A stretch of DNA of 64,000 nucleotides from Calothrix sp. 336/3 (GTDB taxonomy: Bacteria > Cyanobacteriota > Cyanobacteriia > Cyanobacteriales > Nostocaceae), in contig NZ_CP011382.1 in NCBI RefSeq assembly GCF_000734895.2, forward strand, positions 4,814,700-4,878,699, written 5' to 3'. Shown one piece after another: positions 37,695 to 45,721 of the stretch (within the stretch, counting starts at the first letter, position 1; every line of letters starts with the position of its first letter). Made by a program: the position numbers and the translations under genes. Under the pieces are notes generated by a model. That model made no database searches and was not told the DNA's origin. It worked only from the letters and a program-made list of their open reading frames with translations.

Positions 37695-38471
37695 TTATGC
37701 CCACACCTTCCAAGGTGCTTTATTTTTATTCCACATACCCTCTAAATAGTTCTTATCACGTAATGTATCCATGGGTTGCCAGAAACCATAATGTTTATAG
37801 GCAGATAGTTGTTCCATCTCTGCCAATTTTTCCAAGGGTTGCTGTTCCCAAACGGTGGAATCATCACTGATTAAATTAATGACTTCTGGCTCTAGTACAA
37901 AGTATCCGCCATTAATCCAAGCACCATCACCTTCTGGTTTTTCCCGGAAACTAGAAATTTTTGTTTGCTCATTACCTAATACAATTGCCCCAAAACGTCC
38001 GGGGGGTTGGACTGCGGTTAATGTACCTAAGGTATTTTGCTGTTTGTGAAAATTAATTAACTCTGTAATGTTGACATCACAGACACCATCACCGTAGGTG
38101 AAGCAAAAAGTTTCATTGCCAATGTGTTCTTGAACCCGTTTTAAACGTCCCCCTGTCATGGTGTTTTCCCCGGTTTCTACTAGGGTGACTCGCCAAGGTT
38201 CGGCTTTACCTGCATGGACATTCATTTGATTGAAGCGCATATCGAATGTCACATCAGACATATGTAAAAAGTAGTTGGCAAAATACTCTTTAATCACGTA
38301 TCCTTTATAACCACAGCAGATGATAAAGTCATCAATACCGTGGGCGGAGTAGGTTTTCATGATGTGCCAGAGAATCGGTTTACCACCAATTTCTACCATC
38401 GGTTTGGGTCTGACGCTGGTTTCCTCACTAATGCGTGTACCCAGTCCTCCAGCCAAAATTACTGCTTTCAT
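37695..38471 (-). CDS. rfbF: Glucose-1-phosphate cytidylyltransferase
   Basis: Makes CDP-glucose from CTP and glucose 1-phosphate. The 258-residue product is the usual length and shows the nucleotidyltransferase start MKAVILAGGLGTRISEETSVRPKPMVEIGGKPILWHIM, FTYGDGVCDVNI with the metal-binding Asp, and FREKPEGDGAWINGGYFVLEP. It is the first gene of the island. The usual partner, CDP-glucose 4,6-dehydratase (RfbG), is not in the window. The upstream 340 bp to the next terminator must contain the promoter; I see only weak -10 candidates. Confidence 0.94.
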   Translation of the reverse strand: MKAVILAGGLGTRISEETSVRPKPMVEIGGKPILWHIMKTYSAHGIDDFIICCGYKGYVIKEYFANYFLHMSDVTFDMRFNQMNVHAGKAEPWRVTLVETGENTMTGGRLKRVQEHIGNETFCFTYGDGVCDVNITELINFHKQQNTLGTLTAVQPPGRFGAIVLGNEQTKISSFREKPEGDGAWINGGYFVLEPEVINLISDDSTVWEQQPLEKLAEMEQLSAYKHYGFWQPMDTLRDKNYLEGMWNKNKAPWKVWA

Positions 38472-38867
38472 GCTATTGCCTCTAAGTTTTCTAGGGTAGA
38501 TGTAGATGAATATTTAGGTATCTACTTGGGATTGCAGGAAAATTGATTTTCAGTTTTCTCAGTATATAATCTAACCGTATTTTTGCTATGCAGTATAAAG
38601 TCCAGATAAATAAACGACTTGGCTGTGTGAAAAAATGGAAAAGCCATTATTATCATCAGTTTGGCAGCAGGTGATTTCGGAAATTCGGTGAATATACAGA
38701 TAGGAATTTAAATTTTTTATCTAGTTATTTTGTTTGAACATAGGATTTGTAATTCATTGATAAATAAATAGAGTTGGGGATAACATCAGCGATGGCAATG
38801 GTATAAATAAAAATCACCCCATATCTTTAACAGACCAGGGTGATATAAAAGCTAAATCAAAATTTTC
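38472..38867. other. 396-bp region upstream of the island and downstream of the kinase gene
   Basis: Contains the kinase-gene terminator at 38803-38844 and presumably the rfbF promoter. No coding frame is credible. A minus-strand TATACT lies about 100 bp before the rfbF ATG without a matching -35. Confidence 0.4.
38803..38844 (-). terminator. Rho-independent terminator of the vWA-PP2C-kinase operon
   Basis: On the minus strand ATCACCC and GGGTGAT (7 bp, plus-strand arms 38838-38844 and 38813-38819) enclose an 18-nt loop and are followed by TTTTTATTTA, 24 bp after the kinase-gene stop. Confidence 0.75.
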
Positions 38868-41054
38868 CTATTTAGTGGTCATACTAGCGGGCTGAAAGAG
38901 AGTATCGCATTTATTTTCTACAACAACACAAATACTACTGAGAGCTTGCTGATAGTCATCCATATTTTCTTGCTCTAGGGATATTTTGGCAGCAAGTTGC
39001 AAATCTTCCACGGATTTCATCTTGTGAGTGTTTGCTTCTTTTCCACCGTATTGGGCAAGTTCATAATGGACAATACCGCGTTTGAGGTAGACTTTGCTGA
39101 GGCGATGATTAATTTTCAGAGCTTGGTCAAAATCGGCGATCGCCAGTTTGTATTCAGATTCAAAATTGCTGCTGTATTGAGCTACTTGATAACGGACTAA
39201 TCCCCTTTGGAAGTAAGGTTCGGGACGATTACCATTTAAAGATATGGCTTGGTTAAAGTCGGCGATCGCCAGACGATAATCTGCTTGGGAGTCGCCACTA
39301 TATTTCGCAATTTGGGAGCGGACTATTCCTCGACGGATATAGGCTTCTACTTCCTTGGGATTCAGTTGAATGGCGTTATTAAAATCACTTAATGCTAATT
39401 TGTACTCTTTGTCGGGGTCGCTGCTGTATTCTGCCAAGGTGTAACGCACATTACCTCGGTTGACAAAGGCTTTAATTTCCCTAGGATTGAGTCTCAGAGC
39501 CTGATTATAGTCTAAGATTGCCGCCTCATATTCCTTGAGGTTGTAGTGGGCGTTACCTCGGTTTACGTAAGCTTTGGCATATTTAGGGTCTTGGGCAATG
39601 GCATCGCTAAATCTGGCGATCGCGCTTTCATAATCCCGTACCTGATAGGAAGCGTGTCCCTTTTGATAGGAAACATCAAAGGGTGGTTTCGGTGTATTTT
39701 GTTTTGCCTGTTCTCTTTGAGCTATGGCGAGGGTTTGTTGAGTATAGGGAGTCGGAGCAAACAAGCTACTTGTAAATTTAGTTGTAAAGTCTAAATATCC
39801 CAGCAAACCAAAACCGAGGACACACAAAATAGCTGGATATAATCTGGCTTTCTTAACAGGTTTGTAATAGGGAAGGTTATTGTAATGGATTTGAGCTTGA
39901 TTGTGTAGCTGCTGTAGGGTTGTACCCGTATTCACAAAGCGAGTTTGGGCATAACGTCGCCGTCGAGGGCGAACAATAGGCTGTAAATGCTCCTTGGCAG
40001 CGACAGCTGCGGGTGAGGGGAAAGGATCCCGTCCGCCTAAACGCAGAGCCCTTTCACACCAAGGACATTTGTCTAGATGCTGACTGTATTGGTGTTGGTG
40101 GTTGGCATCACAGGTATGTAAAGATTCTTCTACCTCTGCCAAGGTCAACATCCAAGTTGCCGCACTAGGACGTAGTAGGGGGTTGGTATGTCCTTCCTCA
40201 AAGCATCGCTGGAATAATTCTTGTAAAGCGGGATGGAGTGATTCCCAGGATGGAGCGATGGGAGTCGGAGTGTAGGGAACGCGGTGTTTATTACTATAGG
40301 TAAAATGACCAGCAGCGATGCGAGATTCGTAGGCTGGAGGTTCCCCAACTCCTTGATAAATCCCAGAGAAGGGGTGAGTTCCTTCCATTAAGAGCTGGAA
40401 TATCAACACACCTAAGCCGAATAAATCATGGGCGATCGCGCGATCGCACTGGGAAAAGGTTTTATTCTGTAATTCTGGGGGTGTAAATTCTGGTTTACCC
40501 ACGGGGCAACGGTACACCATCTCATTCTCTGGATCCCTTACCTGGAAGGAGTCCGTATCGACGATGGTGACAAGGGCTGTATCGCTGACTAAAATATTCG
40601 ATTCATTGACATCACCGACACAATAACCACTGGCGTGCAAGGAGGCAAAGGCGGCTGCGAGATTACGAGCGGTGCGAACCAAATATTGGTAACTGAATAG
40701 GGGACAGTGCTGCCGTCTGGTTCTAGGGTTATAAAAGTCGATAATTGGGCGCATTCCCCGGATGCGGGGCATTAAAAAACCGATGACGCGATCGCTACCG
40801 TCAGCCGCCTTTAATAATTCCTGGGGCCAAGCAATCGATATGTGTCCAATGCTGGCGGTGGGGTTTTCTGGTGGATGGGCGAGCATCACTTCCAGTTTCC
40901 GGGCATACTTCTCCGAAGGTTTGTGATAAATCTTCGCTACTAAACTTGTATCAGTGGGTACTGTATAGACACAAGCTTCACCCCCTCGCCCCAGACTGAC
41001 AGTTAGGCTAAGAGTGTGGATTTTTTGGTTGGGAAGACAACGTAGTACCTGCAT
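38868..41054 (-). CDS. Protein kinase-like protein with zinc-ribbon, membrane helix and TPR repeats (TerY-P type kinase)
   Basis: The 728-residue product begins with a kinase-like domain: Gly-rich LGRGGEACVY (21-30), Lys41 in VAKIYHK, the catalytic-loop Asp148 in GDVNESN, and D166-T-D in place of DFG. All key metal and base residues are present. A Cys/His cluster follows at about 318-338 (C..H..H..CPWC), then one membrane helix (about 408-425) and at least five TPR-type repeats to the C-terminus. It is the last gene of a three-gene operon with a vWA protein and a PP2C phosphatase, the make-up described by Anantharaman, Iyer and Aravind for TerY-P phosphorylation triads. Target proteins are unknown. 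Confidence 0.87.
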   Translation of the reverse strand: MQVLRCLPNQKIHTLSLTVSLGRGGEACVYTVPTDTSLVAKIYHKPSEKYARKLEVMLAHPPENPTASIGHISIAWPQELLKAADGSDRVIGFLMPRIRGMRPIIDFYNPRTRRQHCPLFSYQYLVRTARNLAAAFASLHASGYCVGDVNESNILVSDTALVTIVDTDSFQVRDPENEMVYRCPVGKPEFTPPELQNKTFSQCDRAIAHDLFGLGVLIFQLLMEGTHPFSGIYQGVGEPPAYESRIAAGHFTYSNKHRVPYTPTPIAPSWESLHPALQELFQRCFEEGHTNPLLRPSAATWMLTLAEVEESLHTCDANHQHQYSQHLDKCPWCERALRLGGRDPFPSPAAVAAKEHLQPIVRPRRRRYAQTRFVNTGTTLQQLHNQAQIHYNNLPYYKPVKKARLYPAILCVLGFGLLGYLDFTTKFTSSLFAPTPYTQQTLAIAQREQAKQNTPKPPFDVSYQKGHASYQVRDYESAIARFSDAIAQDPKYAKAYVNRGNAHYNLKEYEAAILDYNQALRLNPREIKAFVNRGNVRYTLAEYSSDPDKEYKLALSDFNNAIQLNPKEVEAYIRRGIVRSQIAKYSGDSQADYRLAIADFNQAISLNGNRPEPYFQRGLVRYQVAQYSSNFESEYKLAIADFDQALKINHRLSKVYLKRGIVHYELAQYGGKEANTHKMKSVEDLQLAAKISLEQENMDDYQQALSSICVVVENKCDTLFQPASMTTK

Positions 41055-41113
41055 GATCTAGTAATCAGTAAGATTTATCGTGTTTACGCTTCGCTTTGAT
41101 GAATTTTTGTGAA

Positions 41114-41893
41114 CTAATTACCGAAGGCTGCTAACACCAGGGTGAGATCATCGTCAGTCCGTTCAGTAATTCGTTCTGAGCGCAGAAATTTCACTAGTTG
41201 TTCCTTTGCCACTGTCCGATCATCTACCTTCGCCACAAAGTCAAAAAGAGGCAAAAAGAAAGGTTTGTGGGGGGCACTAGTTGCCATATTCATCGCTAGC
41301 ATCTGTAAGCCATCGGTTAAAACGCCAATGTTGACTATTGCTTGATGCCAAATATTGATCTGCGTGGTTTCTAAGGCTCCGGGAGAAACCAAAAAAGTTG
41401 TCTCGTTCATATATTCACCATTATCAGGCTTGGTCAGGGCAATCAAATTACCTTGAGCATTCCTGGCAACGGCAACACCATCACCAATTTGCCCAACTGC
41501 TACAGCTTCTGGTGTGGCGATCGCAATAATTAAGGTACTTGCTAGTTCCTGCGCTTGGGTTCCGCAGGCTACAGCTTCCTGAGCAACTGCACTTCTGGCA
41601 TTAAATATTGCCTCCATGAGTAGCGATCGTACTTGCCCATCATCCTGAAAGGTTTCTCGACTGATTCCCTGACGACAAATACTTTCCACAGCCGTTTCTA
41701 CTGCTACCATTGCCCCTACCTTACCTAAGGATGCCGAACCCGCACCATCCGCTGCGGCAACAACTAAAATGTCATTGGGCAATGTCAAAAAATGGTGAGC
41801 ATCCTGACACAGCTGTTCGTTTTTTAAGTGGCTAGTGCCGCATATTGACGCTGCGACTATCCGCCAGTGAGATACCTGTGTTAAGGAATTCAT
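41114..41893 (-). CDS. PP2C-family serine/threonine phosphatase (TerY-P triad)
   Basis: Metal-dependent phosphatase of 259 residues. The metal ligands are in AAADGAGSASLGKVGA (D-G of motif 2), VGQIGDGVAVA, VLTDGLQ and RTDDDLTLVLA (the final Asp), so the enzyme looks active. The N-terminus WRIVAASICGTSHLKNEQLCQDAHHF resembles phosphatases paired with vWA proteins. I place the start at the ATG at 41893; the longer frame begins with a TTG at 41908. It is 59 bp upstream of the kinase gene and would reverse its phosphorylation. Confidence 0.9.
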   Translation of the reverse strand: MNSLTQVSHWRIVAASICGTSHLKNEQLCQDAHHFLTLPNDILVVAAADGAGSASLGKVGAMVAVETAVESICRQGISRETFQDDGQVRSLLMEAIFNARSAVAQEAVACGTQAQELASTLIIAIATPEAVAVGQIGDGVAVARNAQGNLIALTKPDNGEYMNETTFLVSPGALETTQINIWHQAIVNIGVLTDGLQMLAMNMATSAPHKPFFLPLFDFVAKVDDRTVAKEQLVKFLRSERITERTDDDLTLVLAAFGN

Positions 41894-42065
41894 AAGACTA
41901 TCTTCCAACAGCTGTGTAAATGATGAAGCGACATTAACGTAGCTCGCCTAGGAATTATCGATAATATCGTTAATATATCTATGCTCCTATTCCTGAATTG
42001 GTGATGCTACCCAAGATTTGCCACAGAGCACTCAGCCACCAGCTTTATGCTCTGAGTTTTTGCCA

Positions 42066-42740
42066 TTAAACAGATCCCCAGCCAATGGGTGGTAATGCTA
42101 CCTGTTCATCTACTTGAGAATGGGAGACGGCTGACATACTTGCCGATAGCCAGACAAACATTTCCACAAAGTTTAAGCCATTCAGTTTTAAAGGAGTGCG
42201 AACTGTCATTTGCGTTAGACGGGTCATATTGGCATTTTCCACACCAACGGTAAAAAATGCAACACGCTTACTTGCCTCATCTGCCTGCAAACGCTGGGTC
42301 GCCTGATCAATCATATTATCAGCTTCCCCTTGGGGCTCACCATCGGTAATCATGAATACCCAAGGGCGATAGTAGGCAACTCCATTGGCACGATACTGGG
42401 ATTTGCGCTCCTGAATCATTTCCAGTGCCTTAATAATCCCAGAACCCATGGTAGTTAATCCTTGAGCCGTTAAGATTGGTGGATTAAACTGGTCAGCTGT
42501 GACAAAATCTTGCACCACATTGACATGACTATCAAAGGTGACGATCGCCACTTCTACCCGCCGAGCCGCCAAGGAATTTTTCGTCAATTCGTCTTTAAAA
42601 CTTAATAATCCCTGGTTCAAGGCATCAATCGCTGTTCCTTGCATGGAACCTGATGTATCCAGTAATAACACGCATGGACAGCGTGGCTCTGGATTCTCAG
42701 CAAATTCTACTACTTCATCAAGTCTTAATGTATCAGTCAT
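42066..42740 (-). CDS. TerY-like von Willebrand factor A domain protein
   Basis: The 224-residue product is essentially one vWA domain with a complete MIDAS: DTSGSM near residue 28, the Thr in GLTTMGSG, and the Asp in FMITDGEPQG. The N-terminus TLRLDEVVEFAENPEPRCPCVLLLDTSGSM is the family hallmark. Translation is taken from the ATG at 42740; a TTG at 42767 would add nine residues. It is first in the operon with PP2C and kinase genes. In TerY-P systems the vWA protein is thought to recruit or be a substrate of the kinase. Confidence 0.9.
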   Translation of the reverse strand: MTDTLRLDEVVEFAENPEPRCPCVLLLDTSGSMQGTAIDALNQGLLSFKDELTKNSLAARRVEVAIVTFDSHVNVVQDFVTADQFNPPILTAQGLTTMGSGIIKALEMIQERKSQYRANGVAYYRPWVFMITDGEPQGEADNMIDQATQRLQADEASKRVAFFTVGVENANMTRLTQMTVRTPLKLNGLNFVEMFVWLSASMSAVSHSQVDEQVALPPIGWGSV

Positions 42741-42767
42741 AACTTTTCGTGTTATGTTAAAGTCCAA

Positions 42768-43366
42768 ATCTTTTCTTTACCCCAAAGTATATAGTTTAAG
42801 GCTCTGACGCAAATACTGGAAGAGTATTCAATCTCAAAGAACTTACTTTTATTAACTCAACAATCATCGTTAAAATACTTAAACTTTTGCAAAATTTTGC
42901 TCAGAGAAATTTACAAATCAGGGAAATCATCAGGGTTAAGCTTTTGCTTTAATTTTAAGTACATATCGCTAAATCTACATAGGATACGCATAGAATACTA
43001 TATATCTTTATATCCGTAGAAGTAGATTTTTAAAGATTTCATGTAGAACATCAATGTTTTAGATGAAAATATTGAGATTTAATCAAGATGTTACAAATCT
43101 GAAATCTTGTGATTGCAAAAATGTATTTTTCTTGGAACCTGATTTCCGTAAAATCATAAAATAATTCTCGCGGCAAAATATTTCACCAGTTATGTCAGCT
43201 ACACAACATAGCTTTTAATCATCTGACAAGGATGCCTAAATGCCAAATTTTATGTAATCTGATAAGATTTTCACGATCAGATAATTGAGATGAAGGCAAA
43301 AATTAATCAGGGTGCCAAATTGATGACTTCCCCCCAACAATCACTATTTTTCCGTAACATATTTCG
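42768..43366. other. 599-bp divergent regulatory region
   Basis: Lies between the TerY-like operon (minus) and the PatA-like gene (plus). It is AT-rich with no credible frame. It contains a 7-bp inverted repeat, ATCTGAT and ATCAGAT, at 43257-43282, about 85 bp before the PatA-like ATG. A minus-strand TATACT lies about 80 bp before the vWA start. Confidence 0.45.
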
Positions 43367-44758
43367 ATGCAAATGCATAATTACGGTACATTCAATCAAT
43401 TAACCTCCCTGAGTTTATTAAGACACCTGACTAATTCTGCTGATAGTACTTGTTTACAAGTATTTGGTCAGTCTGTTTCCTGGTCTATTTACCTAGAGGA
43501 AGGGAAAATTATCTATGCAACTCATTCTGTTGAACCATTTGATATTCTAGAGCGACATTTACGTCGTTTTAGTCAACATATTCCCACCCTGACGAGTGAA
43601 GTTCGTGTACAGTTACGTTTGTTATTTGAGTTAGAAGCTAATCAAGAACTACTCAGCTTCGATGATGTAAATCATGAACGGAAAATCATTAATCTATCTC
43701 CTCCAGAATATCAAGCAATTTGCTGGTTAATTAATCAAAAATATTTACAAGCTAATCAAGCAGCAATGTTAGTTCAGGAGATTGTGAAAGAAGTATTGCA
43801 ATCATTCCTCCTAGTGAAAAAAGGTAGCTATGAACTCAAAAATGGTAGCCAATTAACACCAGTAATTTGTAAATTAAATACAAATAAGATTCTCGAACGT
43901 AGTCAGCAAAGAATCATCGATTGGCAGTCATTAGCACCAGAGATTAATTCTCCCTATCAACGTCCGTACCTGAGACTCAACTCCCATCAAGACAGCTACA
44001 GCTTACCAGGTGTACAGCCAGAAATGACCGCGCAGATGAAAGGTTTTAGCTTGCGTCATTTGGGAACTATCCTCCAACAAGATGAATTAGAACTAGCAAA
44101 AAAACTATACCCGGCGATTAAGAATGGGACAATTGTTTTGCATGAACCAGATCCACCTTTTGACAGATTGCCAAAAACATATATTTCCCTGAAAGAAGAA
44201 TTAACCTTGCTGCCAGAGAAGAAACATTGGGACAATATTAATACCGTCACATTCGGTCAAATTCCAGAAACCAGCAAAACTTTTTCCTTACCAGAGCAGT
44301 ATGATGTACTGACCCAAGAGGAGACAGAAAACCATCAAACAATTCTTCCAGCAGGAATTTCCAGTCTTTCCCAGGAAACTGTCCCTAGTCGGCAAATATA
44401 TAAAATAGTCTCCGTGGATGATAGTCCGACAATCTTAAGGGAAATTAGTCGTTACTTAGAAGATGAGAATTTTTCTGTCGTAGCAATTAACGATCCCCTG
44501 AAAGCTATCATGTCGATTATTCGTCATAAACCAGACATGATTTTGCTGGATTTACATATGCAGGGTATAGATGGTTATGAGCTTTGTCGTTTGATTCGGA
44601 ATAATTCTATTTTCAGAGCCACACCAATTTTGATGGTTACGGGTAGCAAGGGAATTATCGATAGAGTCAAAGCTCGGTTAGTAGGTGCATCTGGATACTT
44701 GACTAAGCCCTTTGACCGCGCAGATTTACTGAAAATGGTGTTTATGCATTTGACATAG
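43367..44758 (+). CDS. PatA-like response regulator (PATAN domain plus C-terminal receiver)
   Basis: The 463-residue product has an N-terminal PATAN/DUF4388 domain (QLTSLSLLRHLTNSADSTCLQVFGQSVSWSIYLEEGKIIYATHS), a middle region of low conservation, and a C-terminal receiver domain (about 343-463) with acidic DD, phospho-acceptor Asp in MILLDLHMQGIDG and Lys in YLTKPF. This is the domain order of Anabaena PatA, which controls heterocyst position, and of many cyanobacterial paralogues in phototaxis clusters, so the symbol is withheld. Followed by a lone receiver gene, but the CheW/MCP/CheA genes that usually follow are absent. Confidence 0.9.
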   Translation: MQMHNYGTFNQLTSLSLLRHLTNSADSTCLQVFGQSVSWSIYLEEGKIIYATHSVEPFDILERHLRRFSQHIPTLTSEVRVQLRLLFELEANQELLSFDDVNHERKIINLSPPEYQAICWLINQKYLQANQAAMLVQEIVKEVLQSFLLVKKGSYELKNGSQLTPVICKLNTNKILERSQQRIIDWQSLAPEINSPYQRPYLRLNSHQDSYSLPGVQPEMTAQMKGFSLRHLGTILQQDELELAKKLYPAIKNGTIVLHEPDPPFDRLPKTYISLKEELTLLPEKKHWDNINTVTFGQIPETSKTFSLPEQYDVLTQEETENHQTILPAGISSLSQETVPSRQIYKIVSVDDSPTILREISRYLEDENFSVVAINDPLKAIMSIIRHKPDMILLDLHMQGIDGYELCRLIRNNSIFRATPILMVTGSKGIIDRVKARLVGASGYLTKPFDRADLLKMVFMHLT

Positions 44759-45140
44759 AGAAATATGTATCAATCGGCAATTTAGTATTATCTATCACTT
44801 CCTAAATATGTTAGATTGGGCAGTCATCAGAAGTAAGTCAGGTGGGAATACTGCTGGGTTGGGAATTGTCAACTGAGAATTAGACAAGGGTAAAAGTCAA
44901 TATCTTGTTTCCTCTGACTCAATATGGAGGCAAGCTACCTCTCGCAAAATCAAGACTTTAGCCGATGATGGGGTAAGGAAACCTTTACTCTCCCTGGAGC
45001 TAGTTCCGAAGTTTTGCCTGAAATGTGAACGTTATGGGCATTGACACAAACGATAATTTTATCCTTTCACCCAAACTCTATCGGGGTTCACTGAAGTTTC
45101 TTCTGATACATATTTATGGAAATTCTCGGAAGAATTAAAT
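44759..45140. other. 382-bp gap between the PatA-like and receiver genes
   Basis: No coding frame, terminator or repeat that I can support. The length suggests the receiver gene has its own promoter or a long leader. Confidence 0.35.
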
Positions 45141-45503
45141 ATGGCAACTGTTCTAGTGGTTGATGATACACCCTCCCAAGTGGAGCTAATTAATAGTTTT
45201 TTAAGTGACAGTGGTTATGACGTATTGACAGCATATAATTGTCGGGATGGGATGGAGAAAGCTGTTACCCATCAACCAGATGCGATTATTACTGATGTGG
45301 TGATGCCAGAAATGAGCGGTTTTGAATTTTGCCGCAAATTAAAGAAAAATCCAGCTACTGCCAAATTACCTATCATTATTTGTAGTTCCAAGGATAAGGA
45401 AATTGACAGGATTTGGGGAATGCGTCAGGGAGCGGAAGTTTATCTCACCAAACCATTTACTAGACAACAATTACTGCGAGCGGTGACGTTGGTTGTAGGT
45501 TAA
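45141..45503 (+). CDS. Single-domain response regulator (CheY/PilH-like)
   Basis: Receiver-only protein of 120 residues with the acidic pair in VVDDTPSQ, phospho-acceptor Asp in AIITDVVMPEMSGFEFC (about residue 53), Ser/Thr in IIICSSKD and the conserved Lys in YLTKPFT. No output domain. In cyanobacterial pil/tax-like operons the same pair (PatA-like, then PilH-like) is followed by chemotaxis genes. Here pheT follows instead, so this is a shortened or split set. Confidence 0.93.
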   Translation: MATVLVVDDTPSQVELINSFLSDSGYDVLTAYNCRDGMEKAVTHQPDAIITDVVMPEMSGFEFCRKLKKNPATAKLPIIICSSKDKEIDRIWGMRQGAEVYLTKPFTRQQLLRAVTLVVG

Positions 45504-45721
45504 GACGTAGTAGGATGATTCAAGGGAGGGGGTTGACTGGGAAAATTTTCCTGATACTCCCTAGCGATCGCCTAAGTAATACACAAATAAATTCTACAAT
45601 CCTCTACAAATTTGGTTGTAGAGACAGGGGAGTGAGCAAAAATCCCTTGGTTGGGGTATGAAATAGGCAAGTCCTCATACAATCACAGACAAAGACGGTT
45701 TTTATAGAATCCTGACATTTC

